Of a stretch of 64,000 nucleotides of DNA, positions 8,512-19,655 are shown piece after piece. The stretch lies in NCBI RefSeq assembly GCF_031180885.1, contig NZ_JAPSLK010000002.1:372001-436000 (forward strand), written 5' to 3'. A model generated the notes under the pieces. That model worked only from the letters and a program-made list of their open reading frames with translations, made no database searches and was not told the origin of the DNA. Position 1 is the first letter of the stretch. Each line of letters begins with the position of its first letter. The DNA comes from Saccharothrix sp. GTDB taxonomy: Bacteria; Actinomycetota; Actinomycetes; Mycobacteriales; Pseudonocardiaceae. A program made the translations under genes and the position numbers.

Positions 8512-9750
8512 CTACAGCTCGACGCCCAGCAGGGCGTCCACGGCGTCGCGGAACAAGCCAGGGGCCGACGCGTCCGAACCGCCCGACGACAAGGCCGCGT
8601 CCGCCCAAGCGTCCAAAGCCGCCAAAGCCGCCGGCGTGTCCAGGTCGTCACCCAAGTGGTCGCGCAGGCGGGTAACGGTGTCGGCGGCCGACGGACCGGC
8701 CGGAAGAGCCGCCGCGCGGCGCCACGTGGCCAGGCGCTCGGTCGCACCAGCCAACAGCTCGTCGCTCCACGGCCGATCGGTCCGGTAGTGGCCCGCGAAA
8801 AGCGCCAGCCGGATGGCGCCGGGGTCCACCTTCTGCGCGCGCAGCTTCGACACGAACACCAGGTTCCCGCGCGACTTGGACATCTTCTCGCCGTCCAACC
8901 CGATCATTCCCGCGTGCACGTAGTGCCGCGCGAACGGGTGCTCCCCGGTCAGCGCCTCGGCGTGCGCGGAACTGAACTCGTGGTGGGGGAAGATCAGGTC
9001 CGAGCCGCCGCCCTGCACGTCGAAGCCGGTGCCCAGGCGGTTGAGGGCGATCGCGCTGCACTCGATGTGCCAGCCGGGGCGCCCGTCGCCCAGTTCGGAC
9101 GGCCACGACGGCTCGCCGGGCCGCGCCATCCGCCACAGCAGGGCGTCCAAGGGGTGCCGCTTGCCCGCGCGGTCCGGGTCGCCGCCGCGTTCGGCGAAGT
9201 ACTTCGCCATGGTCTCAGCGTCGTAGTTCGACTCGTAGCCGAACCGGCCGGTCGCCGTGCGGTCGAAGTACACGTCCGGGTACTCCGGGTCGTCCACCCG
9301 GTAGGCGGCGCCGTCGGCCAGCAGCTTCGCCACCGCCTCCACCACCTCGGGGATCGATTCGACCGCGCCGATGTACTGGCGGGGCGGCAGGACGCGCAGC
9401 GCCACCATGTCCTCGCGGAACAGCGCGGTCTCGCGCATGGCCAGGACCACCCAGTCGTCCTGGTCGCGCTCGGCCCGCTCCAGCAGCGGGTCGTCGATGT
9501 CGGTGACGTTCTGCACGTAGTGCACGTCGTGGCCGTTGTCCAGCCACACCCGGTGGACCAGGTCGAACGTCAGGTAGGTCGCGGCGTGCCCCAGGTGGGT
9601 CGCGTCGTAGGGCGTGATGCCGCAGACGTACAGCCTGGCGGTGTCCCCGGGAGCGGTGGGACGGACCTCTCCGGTGGCCGTGTCGTACAGCCGCAGCGGG
9701 CGCGGCTCCCCCGCGAGGCGCGGGACTGGGGTCGATGACCAGGTCTGCAT
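8512..9750 (-). CDS. mshC: Mycothiol biosynthesis ligase MshC
   Basis: This is the 412-aa cysteine:1-D-myo-inosityl 2-amino-2-deoxy-alpha-D-glucopyranoside ligase, which joins cysteine to GlcN-Ins in an ATP-dependent step of mycothiol synthesis. It is a class I CysRS paralogue with the HIGH-type motif THLGHA (in [21 protein letters not shown] region), the GWHIECSA segment that helps bind the metal and cysteine, and the KMSKS loop [10 protein letters not shown]. The C-terminus lacks the anticodon-binding domain of true CysRS, and the length matches MshC exactly. ATG 9750 is the family start. It is cytoplasmic and monocistronic, divergent from the stomatin-like gene. Confidence 0.95.
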   Translation of the reverse strand: MQTWSSTPVPRLAGEPRPLRLYDTATGEVRPTAPGDTARLYVCGITPYDATHLGHAATYLTFDLVHRVWLDNGHDVHYVQNVTDIDDPLLERAERDQDDWVVLAMRETALFREDMVALRVLPPRQYIGAVESIPEVVEAVAKLLADGAAYRVDDPEYPDVYFDRTATGRFGYESNYDAETMAKYFAERGGDPDRAGKRHPLDALLWRMARPGEPSWPSELGDGRPGWHIECSAIALNRLGTGFDVQGGGSDLIFPHHEFSSAHAEALTGEHPFARHYVHAGMIGLDGEKMSKSRGNLVFVSKLRAQKVDPGAIRLALFAGHYRTDRPWSDELLAGATERLATWRRAAALPAGPSAADTVTRLRDHLGDDLDTPAALAALDAWADAALSSGGSDASAPGLFRDAVDALLGVEL

Positions 9751-9847
9751 GGAATCGACCCTAACCCGGCCTCCCAACCGCACGTCCGCCTGGCGGGACT
9801 CGCGGGCGTACCCTGATCGTGGGACCTGGTCGTGGGAGATGATCGCC

Positions 9848-10660
9848 ATGATCCTCGACATCGTCATCGGCGTCCTCGGACTGGCCGCGTTGGGCCTGGC
9901 GTCCTCGGCCCGGGTGGTCAAGCAGTTCGAGCAAGGCCTGGTGTTCCGGTTCGGGCGCGTCCAGGAGGCGCTGCGCGGGCCGGGGTTGACCCTGATCGTG
10001 CCGGGGGTGGACCGGCTCAAGAAGGTGAACCTCCAGATCGTCACCCTGCCGATCCCCGCCCAGGACGGCATCACCCGCGACAACGTCACCGTCCGGGTCG
10101 ACGCGGTCGTGTACTTCAAGGTCGTGGACCCGGTGCGCGCCGTGGTCAACGTGGAGGACTACCGGTTCGCCATGCTCCAGGTGGCGCAGACGTCCCTGCG
10201 CTCGATCATCGGCAAGAGCGAGCTGGACGACCTGCTGTCCAACCGGGAACGCCTCAACCAGGGCCTGGAGCTGATGATCGACAACCCGGCCGTGTCGTGG
10301 GGCATCGACATCGACCGGGTGGAGATCAAGGACGTCGCCCTGCCGGAGAGCATGAAGCGGTCCATGTCGCGGCAGGCGGAGGCCGAGCGCGAGCGGCGGG
10401 CCCGCATCATCACCGCGGACGGCGAGCTGCAGGCGTCCATGAAGCTGTCCGAGGCGGCGGCCCGGATGGCGGACACGCCCGCCGCGCTCCAGCTGCGCCT
10501 GCTGCAGACCATCGTCGAGGTGGCGGCGGAGAAGAACTCGACCGTGGTCCTGCCCTTCCCGGTCGAGCTGCTGAGGTTCCTCGAACGGGCTTCCGCCCAC
10601 ATAACGCAGCAGGTCAAGCCCGTTGAACCGGGTGAGCAGCCGGAGCAGTTGCCCGGCTGA
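9848..10660 (+). CDS. SPFH/Band 7 (slipin/stomatin-like) membrane protein
   Basis: This is a 270-aa protein with one N-terminal hydrophobic segment ([17 protein letters not shown]) followed by an SPFH domain (about 20-190: [50 protein letters not shown]). An Arg/Glu-rich coiled helix ([19 protein letters not shown]) then leads to a short Pro/Glu tail. Slipins organise membrane microdomains and often pair with NfeD proteases, but no nfeD is adjacent here. ATG 9839 is also in frame; ATG 9848 is preferred because GGGAG lies 9 nt upstream. Its role is inferred from the family only. Confidence 0.88.
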   Translation: MILDIVIGVLGLAALGLASSARVVKQFEQGLVFRFGRVQEALRGPGLTLIVPGVDRLKKVNLQIVTLPIPAQDGITRDNVTVRVDAVVYFKVVDPVRAVVNVEDYRFAMLQVAQTSLRSIIGKSELDDLLSNRERLNQGLELMIDNPAVSWGIDIDRVEIKDVALPESMKRSMSRQAEAERERRARIITADGELQASMKLSEAAARMADTPAALQLRLLQTIVEVAAEKNSTVVLPFPVELLRFLERASAHITQQVKPVEPGEQPEQLPG

Positions 10661-10734
10661 GCGATTGCCGCCGGGTCCCGACGGGTGGACCATGAACCTG
10701 GCTCCCGGGACACCGTCGTACGAGGGAGGCGGTC

Positions 10735-12533
<1,799 letters not shown>

Positions 12534-12537
<4 letters not shown>

Positions 12538-13127
12538 CGCCGGATGCCGAGCAGGACCCGGACGGTGTCGGTCAGCACCCGCACCGGCAACACGTCCTGC
12601 ACCACGAACCGCTGCACGCCCAGCCCGATGCCCAGGCTGAGCAGGGTCCGGGCCAACTCCCTGACGGGCAGCAACGGCACGAGCCCGAATTCGTCCACCT
12701 GGGACTGGATCAACTGCTCAAGGGCGCTCACCACCAGCGCGTCCCGCCGCCCGAGGTCCGCCTGCAACTCCCGGTTCTGCCGCGCCTGCAAGGCGAACTC
12801 CACCTCGAACTGCGTCCTCGGCGCGTCGCCCAGCATCCCCTCCGCGTACTCCTCGAACGCCCGGAACCGGTCCTCCAGCGTGCCGCCGGCGAACGCGCGG
12901 GCGATCTCGGCGATGCGCTCGGCGTACAACCGGTCCAAGACCACCAGGCACAACTCGTCCTTGTTGCGGAAGTTCGAGTACACCGCCCCCTTCGAGAACC
13001 CCGCCGCCTCGGCCACCTTGTCCAGGGACGTGGCGTGGTAGCCGTCCCGCAGGAACAGGCGCTGGGCGGTCTCGGTGAGCAGGTCCCGGGTGCGGGCCTG
13101 GCTCTGCGCTCGGGTCAGTCTGGGCAC
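12534..13127 (-). CDS. TetR-family repressor
   Basis: This is a 197-aa regulator. The N-terminal helix-turn-helix (about 10-55: [21 protein letters not shown], then [19 protein letters not shown]) is followed by an all-helical ligand domain with a [17 protein letters not shown] segment. The GTG start at 13127 is 51 bp from the divergent flavin monooxygenase start, and two overlapping palindromes in the gap are likely its operators. It probably represses both genes until a substrate of the monooxygenase appears. Its stop is fused to the ctaD stop (CTAG). Confidence 0.88.
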
Positions 13128-13141
13128 CCGTTCAGCCTACG

Positions 13142-13176
13142 TTGACAGACCGCCGGTATCGAAATACCGTCGGTAT
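13142..13176 (+). promoter_or_regulatory. Monooxygenase promoter with overlapping operators
   Basis: A TTGACA -35 box (13142-13147) and TACCGT -10 box (13165-13170) with a 17-bp spacer lie 8 nt before ATG 13179, a leaderless layout. CGGTATCGAAATACCG (13154-13169) and ATACCGTCGGTAT (13164-13176) are perfect palindromes that share the ATACCG arm and cover the spacer and -10. They are probable TetR operators. Confidence 0.7.
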
Positions 13177-13178
13177 CC

Positions 13179-14684
13179 ATGACGACGGTGGACGTTCTGG
13201 TGGTGGGTGCGGGCGCCTCGGGCATCGGGGCGGCCGTCGAGCTCAAGGAGGCCGGGTTCGACCTGCTCGTCCTGGAGAAGGGCGACTCGGTCGGCGGGAC
13301 CTGGCGGGACAACACCTACCCGGGCTGCGCGTGCGACATCCCGTCGTCGCTGTACTCGTACTCGTTCGCGCCCAACCCCGACTGGGGGCGGGTGTTCGCC
13401 GAGCAGCCCGAGATCCGGGCCTACCTGGAACGGACCTCGGAGCGGTTCGGGGTCACGCCGCTGATCCGGTTCGGCACGACCGTGACCGAGGCGCGCTGGG
13501 ACGGCGCGCACTGGCAGGTCGCCACCTCGAAGGGCCACTACACGGCCCGGGTCCTGGTCTCCGGCACGGGACCGTGGCACGAACCGCTCCTGCCGGACCT
13601 GCCCGGCCTCGCCGACTTCCCCGGCGAGACCTTCCACTCGTCCCGCTGGAACCACGACTACGACCTGACCGGCAAACGGGTCGCGGTCGTCGGCACGGGC
13701 GCCAGCGCGATCCAGTTCGTGCCCAAGATCCAACCGAAAGTGGCGGCGCTTCACCTGTTCCAGCGCACCGCGCCCTGGGTGCTGCCCAAGGTCGACCACC
13801 GGATGCCGTGGATCGAACGCGCACTCTTCCGGTACCTGCCGATCACCCAGCGGTGGTACCGCAACGCGTTCTACGGCGGGCTGGAGGCATTCAGCTTCGC
13901 GTTCCGCCACCCGAAGGTCATGGAATTCATCCAGAAGGCCGGTCTGTGGAACCTGCACCGGTCCGTCAAGGACCCGGAGCTGCGCGCGGCCCTCACCCCG
14001 GACTTCGTGCTGGGCTGCAAACGCCTGCTCATGTCCAACACCTACTACCCGGCGCTGACCAGGCCGAACGTCGAAGTCCTCGCCCGGGCCATCGCCCGCG
14101 TCGAGGGTCGCGACGTGGTCGCCGAGGACGGCACCCGGCGCGAGGTCGACGCGATCATCTTCGGCACCGGCTTCCACTTCAGCGACCCGCCGGTGGCCAA
14201 GCACGTCTACGGCGCGGACGGCCGCAGCCTGGACGAGGTGTGGCAGGGCAGCCCGCAGGCCTACCTCGGCACCGCCGTCCACGGCTTCCCGAACCTGTTC
14301 CTGCTGCTCGGCCCCAACCTCGGCACCGGCCACTCGTCGGCGTTCACGATCATCGAGACCCAGTTGCGCTACCTGCTCGACGCGCTGAAGACCATGCGCC
14401 GCAACGGGTGGCACAGCGTGGAGGTGCGCCGGCCGGTGCAGGAGGTGTTCAACACCGAGGTCCAGGAAGCCCTGCAGACCACCGTCTACAACGCGGGCGG
14501 CTGCATGAGCTACTACATCGACAAGAACGGTCGCAACAGCACGCTGTGGCCGTGGTCGACGGTGCGGATGACCAAGCGCATCAAGGACTTCTCCCCCGCG
14601 GACTACCTCACCGCGTCGGCATCGACGTGGCGTCCCACGCGGGTGAGGCCCGGCGCCGGGGTCGACGCCGGGCCGGACCGCTAG
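13179..14684 (+). CDS. Flavin monooxygenase (Baeyer-Villiger type)
   Basis: This is a 501-aa FAD- and NADPH-dependent oxygenase. The FAD Rossmann motif GAGASG is at about residues 9-14, the fingerprint FPGETFHSSRW is near residue 150 (FxGxxxHxxxW, as in Baeyer-Villiger enzymes), and the NADPH motif VVGTGASAIQ is near residue 170. YPGCACDIPSSLYSYSF matches the active-site segment of the group. It would insert oxygen into a ketone or oxidise a heteroatom of an unknown substrate. The ATG lies directly behind the double operator of the divergent TetR gene. The stop is fused with that of the convergent LPMO gene (CTAG 14681-14684). Confidence 0.9.
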   Translation: MTTVDVLVVGAGASGIGAAVELKEAGFDLLVLEKGDSVGGTWRDNTYPGCACDIPSSLYSYSFAPNPDWGRVFAEQPEIRAYLERTSERFGVTPLIRFGTTVTEARWDGAHWQVATSKGHYTARVLVSGTGPWHEPLLPDLPGLADFPGETFHSSRWNHDYDLTGKRVAVVGTGASAIQFVPKIQPKVAALHLFQRTAPWVLPKVDHRMPWIERALFRYLPITQRWYRNAFYGGLEAFSFAFRHPKVMEFIQKAGLWNLHRSVKDPELRAALTPDFVLGCKRLLMSNTYYPALTRPNVEVLARAIARVEGRDVVAEDGTRREVDAIIFGTGFHFSDPPVAKHVYGADGRSLDEVWQGSPQAYLGTAVHGFPNLFLLLGPNLGTGHSSAFTIIETQLRYLLDALKTMRRNGWHSVEVRRPVQEVFNTEVQEALQTTVYNAGGCMSYYIDKNGRNSTLWPWSTVRMTKRIKDFSPADYLTASASTWRPTRVRPGAGVDAGPDR

Positions 14685-15340
14685 CCGAAGTTCACGTCAC
14701 TGCACCACATGTAGGTCTGGTCCAGGTGCGAGGCCTGCCAGATCGTGAACACCACGTGGCGTCCCCGGTAGCTGCCGTTGGTCTGGACGTTGAACGTGAT
14801 GTCCTTGGCCGGGGCGTACCTGCCGGTCTGCATGATGAAGTCCAGGTTGCCCCAACCGAGGCGCTGGGTGGTCGGGTCGAACCCGTTCTTGCTGATGTAC
14901 ACCCGGAAGTAGTCCGCGCCGTGGCTGGCCTGGTCGTACAGGTGCATCTGGAAGCTGCTGCCGACGTTGGTCGTCTTCCACGCCCCGGGGGTGTTCAGGG
15001 AGTTGTTGCGGGACAGCGCGTTGCTGCAGAGCTGTCCGTCGGGCGTGGAACCCTGGAAGTTGCCGCGCAGACCGTCCCGCAGCGCGCTCATCCAGTTCCA
15101 CATCGTGTCGGCGTTGGCCTGGAACGCCTGCCAGCACATGGGGTCCTGCTGCTGCATGGCCGGGTTGGTGTGCTGGTTGCCCCAGGTCTTCCAGCACTGG
15201 TAGGCGCGGGTCGGCGGACCGACGATCGTGCCGTGGGCCGAGGCGGTCGGGGTCCAGACGAACATGCAGGCGAGCATGCCGACGACCACGGCGATGACGT
15301 TGCGCTTGCGGACTGACCTGGAGGAACTGCGCATGCGCAT
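14681..15340 (-). CDS. Secreted lytic polysaccharide monooxygenase (AA10)
   Basis: This is a 219-aa exported copper enzyme that oxidatively cleaves crystalline cellulose or chitin. The signal peptide ends in TASA before H36, which becomes the mature N-terminal histidine of the copper brace (HGTIVGPPTRAYQCW). The second brace ligand is H140 (DQASHGADYF). Several cysteines suit disulfides. There is no carbohydrate-binding module, so it is a single-domain AA10. A CebR-type box 41 bp upstream of the ATG groups it with the cellulases further right, although it lies 12 kb from them. Substrate preference (cellulose or chitin) is inferred from that box, not proven. Confidence 0.93.
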   Translation of the reverse strand: MRMRSSSRSVRKRNVIAVVVGMLACMFVWTPTASAHGTIVGPPTRAYQCWKTWGNQHTNPAMQQQDPMCWQAFQANADTMWNWMSALRDGLRGNFQGSTPDGQLCSNALSRNNSLNTPGAWKTTNVGSSFQMHLYDQASHGADYFRVYISKNGFDPTTQRLGWGNLDFIMQTGRYAPAKDITFNVQTNGSYRGRHVVFTIWQASHLDQTYMWCSDVNFG

Positions 15341-15380
15341 GGAAGAGCCTCCGTTCTCCGAAGGATGCGACGGCGGATCC

Positions 15381-15394
15381 TGGGAGCGCTCCCG
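15381..15394. promoter_or_regulatory. CebR-type box before LPMO
   Basis: TGGGAGCGCTCCCG matches the cello-oligosaccharide repressor operator TGGGAGCGCTCCCA at 13 of 14 positions. It lies 41 bp upstream of the LPMO ATG. Confidence 0.8.
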
Positions 15395-15462
15395 GAGCAG
15401 GTTCCAGCCTATCCGTCACAGAACGAAACTTCAACGAAACTTTCCGTGATCGTCCGGACTGT

Positions 15463-16029
15463 TCAGCGCGTCGGCGTAGCGGGGATCGACTTCGGCACCG
15501 GAACGGGGAAGTCGCCCTGCGACACGCGGATGATGTCGCCGTACCGCTCGACCAGCTTGGCGCGGTCGGGGTCACCGGCGACGGTCGTGACGTGCACGCC
15601 GGACCCGTCGTGCGCCGGACCCCACGTCGTGAGCTGCACGCCCTGGCTCTTCCAGTGGTCCACGTCGGCGTTGAGCCGCTCCACGACGTCTTCCATCTTC
15701 GACAACGGGTACACCGAGTCCTTGAACGTCAGCCGCACGTCGGGCGCGGCCGCACGCGCGGCGTCGTCCAGCGCCTCGTCGGGCACCCGGTACACCACGA
15801 TCGCGCCGTCCGCACCGTTGACCTCGAGCCCGGAGTAGGTGCCCCGGAACTTCTGCTTCAGCATCGGCTCCAGCGCCTGCGCCGCGGACTGGAGCGCCGG
15901 GTCGTTGTCCCGCACGTCCGGCGCGATGGTGGTCGTGGTGGGTGGAGCAGGCGGCGGGGTGCCCTGTTCCGCGCGGGCGCAGCCGCCGAGCGCCACCGCC
16001 AGCAGGACCACAGGTACGACCCGGTTCAC
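15463..16029 (-). CDS. Putative lipoprotein of unknown function
   Basis: This is a 188-aa protein. The signal peptide ends in lipobox ALGGC (lipidation at C17), followed by a Pro/Thr linker (PPPAPPTTTT) and a mixed alpha/beta domain of about 140 residues. I do not recognise the domain. The GTG start has GGGAGG about 9 nt upstream. It lies between the LPMO promoter and the VWA gene, on the same strand as the latter but 62 bp away, so it may be the last gene of that operon. Confidence 0.7.
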   Translation of the reverse strand: MNRVVPVVLLAVALGGCARAEQGTPPPAPPTTTTIAPDVRDNDPALQSAAQALEPMLKQKFRGTYSGLEVNGADGAIVVYRVPDEALDDAARAAAPDVRLTFKDSVYPLSKMEDVVERLNADVDHWKSQGVQLTTWGPAHDGSGVHVTTVAGDPDRAKLVERYGDIIRVSQGDFPVPVPKSIPATPTR

Positions 16030-16090
16030 TTCGATGACCTCCCGTTGTGCCGTCGCCCCCAGGACGGAAGCGACGGCGCACAGGGTTGCA

Positions 16091-18025
16091 TCACCGCCGG
16101 CGGCGGGATTTCAGGTAGTCGCTGACCACGGCCGCGCCCAGGCCGTCCTCGCCGGGCGCGACCACGCGGCCACCGCTGCGCCGGGCGACCACGTCCACGA
16201 ACCGGGCCAGCCTCGGGTCGTCGCCCAGCTTGAACACGGTGATCGCCGCGCCCAGCCGGGCCAGCCCGTCCACCTCGGCGATGGTCTTGGCCAGCGTGCG
16301 GGGCTGCGGCGGGTAGTAGAACTCCGCCTCGCCGTCGGCCTCCAAGTGCGCGGTCGGCTCGCCGTCGGTCACCACCAGCACCACGGGCTGCGCGTCGGGG
16401 TGGCGGCGGACGTGCCGGGAGGCCAGCAGCAGCGCGTGGTGCAGGTTGGTGCCCTGCTCCCACACGCCTTCCAACGCGGTGAGCTGCCCGATGTCGACGG
16501 TCTCGGCGTGCCGGCCGAACGTGATGAGCTGCAACGCGTCCGTGCGGAAGCGGGTGCGGACCAGGTGGTGCAGGGCCAGGGCGGTGCGCTTCATCGGCAC
16601 CCACCGGCCGTCCTGCACCATCGACCACGACGTGTCCACGCACAGCGCGACCGCCGCCCGCGACCGCTGCTCGGTCTCGCTGATCTCGACGTCGACCACG
16701 TCCAGGCTGATCTCGCCGGTCCCGCCGCGCAGCACGGCGTTGGTGACCGTGCGGGGGACGTTCCACGGCTCGGTGTCGCCGAACTGCCACGGCCGGGTGC
16801 TGCCGATCAGCTCGCCCGCCGCGCCGGCCCGGGTGTTGTCCCGCTGACCCTGCGCGCGGACGCTGTCGATCACGCCGCGTAGCGCGGTCTCCCCCAAGCG
16901 CCGCAACGCTTTCGGGGTCAGTCGCAGGGAGCCGTCCGGGGCGCGTTCGAGGAGGTTCTGCTGCCGCAGCTCGCGTTCCAGCTCGGCCAGCCGCCGCGCG
17001 TCGACCCCGGCCTCGTCACCCAGCTGGCGGACCAGGGCTTCGAGGTCGATGTCCTCCAGCCGTGCGCCGGGGTAGGACTGGGCGAGCTGTTCGGCCAGCG
17101 CGTCCAGTTCGGCGAGGTCGGCCATGGCCTGCGCACCCTCGCCCAGGCCCAGCGGCTGGTTGCCGCGGAACCGGGCGGAGCCGGTCCAGTCCTCGCCGGG
17201 CCGCAGCGCCCGCAACAGCGAGTCCAAAGTGGATAGTTGCCGACCGATGCCGGAGTTGCCGAAAGCCTGCTGCGACAAGGCGCTCAGCTCCTGGCGCTGC
17301 TGCTCGGTCATCGAGTTCATCATGCGCTGGGCCGCCGCCGAGCGGGCCGCGAGCGCGTCGATCAGCTCCTCCACGTTGCGCGGGTTCTCCGGGAAGAACT
17401 CGCCGTGCTTGCGCATGAAGTCGCGGAACTGCTCGGGGGTGTCCTGGCCCTGGGCGTGGGCGGCGAGGAGTTGGTTGAGGTCGTCGAGCATGTCCTTGAT
17501 GCGCTCGACGTCCTGCGGCGAGACGTTCTCCATCGCCTGCTTCATGCCCTGGAACCGCTGGTCGAGCAGTTCCTTGCCGAGCAGGTTCTGGATCTGCTCG
17601 TAGGACTCGCGGGCCTGCGGGGACCGCCAGTCGTACTCGGCCAGTTCGCGCACGGCCGCCGCGGTGCCCTGCGGCAGCGCGTCGAGCTGCGCCTCGCGGA
17701 ACCGCGCCTCGTCGTCGGGGTCGGGGAACAACGCGGTCCGTTCGGCGTCCAGCGCCTGGTCGAGCAGCCGCCGGATCTCCTGGAGCGTGCCGTCGAGCCG
17801 GTGCCGGCGCTGGATGGACGCCCGGCGCTGCCACAGCCGCGACGTCAGGTCGTCCAGCCCGCGCTGCCCCGGCAGGCCCCGGCGCAGCAGCTCGCGCAGC
17901 GCCGACTCCGGGGACGCGCCCTCCATGACCTCGCGGCCGAGTTCGTCCATCGCCGCGCGCAGGTCGGTGGGCGGGGCCAGCGGGTCCGGGCCGTCGACGT
18001 ACCGGCCGTAGCGGTAACCGGTCAT
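16091..18025 (-). CDS. VWA-domain protein partnered with MoxR ATPase
   Basis: This is a 644-aa cytoplasmic protein. The first 400 residues are charged helices (QRRHRLDGTLQEIRRLLDQA and similar). The C-terminal 200 residues are a von Willebrand A domain with MIDAS motif DTSWS in ALCVDTSWSM and the later VTDGEPT. Such proteins act with MoxR AAA+ ATPases in metal insertion or protein remodelling. The ATG overlaps the MoxR stop by 4 bp (ATGA, 18022-18025). MoxR-VWA pairs are widespread in actinobacteria, so the pair may be housekeeping. Its position divergent from the STAND-HEPN unit is noted separately. Confidence 0.85.
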   Translation of the reverse strand: MTGYRYGRYVDGPDPLAPPTDLRAAMDELGREVMEGASPESALRELLRRGLPGQRGLDDLTSRLWQRRASIQRRHRLDGTLQEIRRLLDQALDAERTALFPDPDDEARFREAQLDALPQGTAAAVRELAEYDWRSPQARESYEQIQNLLGKELLDQRFQGMKQAMENVSPQDVERIKDMLDDLNQLLAAHAQGQDTPEQFRDFMRKHGEFFPENPRNVEELIDALAARSAAAQRMMNSMTEQQRQELSALSQQAFGNSGIGRQLSTLDSLLRALRPGEDWTGSARFRGNQPLGLGEGAQAMADLAELDALAEQLAQSYPGARLEDIDLEALVRQLGDEAGVDARRLAELERELRQQNLLERAPDGSLRLTPKALRRLGETALRGVIDSVRAQGQRDNTRAGAAGELIGSTRPWQFGDTEPWNVPRTVTNAVLRGGTGEISLDVVDVEISETEQRSRAAVALCVDTSWSMVQDGRWVPMKRTALALHHLVRTRFRTDALQLITFGRHAETVDIGQLTALEGVWEQGTNLHHALLLASRHVRRHPDAQPVVLVVTDGEPTAHLEADGEAEFYYPPQPRTLAKTIAEVDGLARLGAAITVFKLGDDPRLARFVDVVARRSGGRVVAPGEDGLGAAVVSDYLKSRRRR

Positions 18026-19407
18026 CCGTACACCGTTCGGTCGTCGTCGCTGTCCTTGGACAGCTGACGGGTGAGGTAGAGCGATTCGAGGGCCAGTTCG
18101 ACGGCCGAGGCGATGCGCCCGACCGGGTCCTTGGGCCCGGCGCCGACGCGCTTGGCCACCTCGTGCAGCAGCGGCAGCTCGGGCAGCGCGGCCAGCAGGT
18201 CGCCCGCGTGGACGCGTTCGCCGGTGGCCACCGGGTGCCCGTCGGACACCAGCTCGGCCAACGGCTTCAGGTTCAGCCCGGCGAACGTCGAGCGCGCGGT
18301 GTCGGCGATCGAGCGGCGCAGCAGGTGGGTCAGCACCTCGCGTTCGCGCCCCTCCTCGCCGGCCTCGAACTCCAGCTTGCCGCGCAGCACCTCCGGCACC
18401 GACTCCAGGTCCACCGGCCGCGCGATGGCAGGCGTTTCCCCGATCAACGCACCGCGCCGCAACGCGCTCGCCGCCACCGTCTCCGCCGCCGCCACCGCGA
18501 ACCGCGCCGAGACGCCGGAGCGCTGGTCGATCGCGGACGACTCGCGCAGGTGCCGGACGAACCGGGCGATGACCTCCAGCAGGTGGTCGCCGACCTCCGC
18601 GACCAGGTCGGCCTCCTGGCGGACCAGGTCGACCTCGGCGGCGATCTCCAGCGGGTAGTGCGTGCGGATCTCGGCGCCGAAGCGGTCCTTGAGCGGGGTG
18701 ATGATCCGGCCGCGGTTGGTGTAGTCCTCGGGGTTGGCGGTCGCGACCAGGAGGACGTCCAGCGGGAGGCGCAGCGTGTAGCCGCGGATCTGGATGTCGC
18801 GCTCCTCCATCACGTTGAGCAGGGAGACCTGGATGCGCTCGGCGAGGTCGGGCAGCTCGTTGACCGCGATGATGCCGCGGTGGCTGCGCGGGAGCAGGCC
18901 GTAGTGGATGGTCTCCGGGTCGCCGAGGCTGCGGCCCTGGGCAACCTTGACCGGGTCGACGTCGCCGACCAGGTCGCCGACGCTGGTGTCGGGCGTGGCG
19001 AGCTTCTCGGCGAACCGCTCGTCGCGGTGCTTCCAGGCCACCGGGAGGTCGTCGCCCAGTTCCCGCGCGCGGCGCTTGGACTCGGGGGTGATCGGGTCCA
19101 GCGGGTGCTCGTTCAGCTCCGCGCCCTCGATCACCGGCGTCCACTCGTCGAGCAGGGTCACCAGGGTGCGCAACAGCCGGGTCTTGCCCTGCCCGCGCTC
19201 ACCGAGCAGGACCACGTCGTGGCCCGCCAGGATCGCCCTTTCGAGCTGCGGCAGCACGGTCCGCTCGAACCCGACGATGCCGGGCCAGGGGTTCCGCTTC
19301 TCCCGCAGCGCCGCCACCAGGTTGTCCCGCAGCTCGACCTTGACACCGCGCGGGGCGTACCCGGCGGCCTTCAGCTCGCCCGCGGTCTTGGGGAGTCCGC
19401 TCGTCAC
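18022..19407 (-). CDS. MoxR-family AAA+ ATPase
   Basis: This is a 461-aa ATPase of the MoxR/Mg-chelatase subunit type. Walker A is GERGQGKTR near residue 70, a Walker B-like IIAVNELPDL and sensor VLLVATANPEDYTNRGR follow, and the C-terminal lid and helical region run to a DSDDDRTVYG tail. It probably forms a hexamer that remodels a target with the VWA partner. GTG 19407 is chosen because TAGCGT (19415-19420) lies 7 nt upstream, giving a leaderless start. An upstream extension of the frame lacks coding character. It is divergent from the 1838-aa NTPase gene across 248 bp. Confidence 0.85.
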   Translation of the reverse strand: MTSGLPKTAGELKAAGYAPRGVKVELRDNLVAALREKRNPWPGIVGFERTVLPQLERAILAGHDVVLLGERGQGKTRLLRTLVTLLDEWTPVIEGAELNEHPLDPITPESKRRARELGDDLPVAWKHRDERFAEKLATPDTSVGDLVGDVDPVKVAQGRSLGDPETIHYGLLPRSHRGIIAVNELPDLAERIQVSLLNVMEERDIQIRGYTLRLPLDVLLVATANPEDYTNRGRIITPLKDRFGAEIRTHYPLEIAAEVDLVRQEADLVAEVGDHLLEVIARFVRHLRESSAIDQRSGVSARFAVAAAETVAASALRRGALIGETPAIARPVDLESVPEVLRGKLEFEAGEEGREREVLTHLLRRSIADTARSTFAGLNLKPLAELVSDGHPVATGERVHAGDLLAALPELPLLHEVAKRVGAGPKDPVGRIASAVELALESLYLTRQLSKDSDDDRTVYG

Positions 19408-19655
19408 CCGTTCGACGCTACGCAAGTCGGCGCGACCGTGTCGACGTGGAGTTCCTCCAGGGAGACCAGTTGTTCGCCGACAGCCGAACGAGCGGGCAGA
19501 ACGACGGTGCCGAAACGTCGTGGAGCAACAATTTTCCGCATATTTGCGGGATTTGCGTGATTCATTGCGCTGTCCGAGTGAGATATCGGCGTACCGCCTC
19601 ACAATCGGCCATCGCTCGAAGGAGTTAACCGAGTTCTGGGGTATGAGTACCTCCC

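Noticed and set aside
8512-9750. MshC gene read as cysteinyl-tRNA synthetase
   Set aside because: The protein ends after about 412 residues without the anticodon-binding domain, which is the MshC form.
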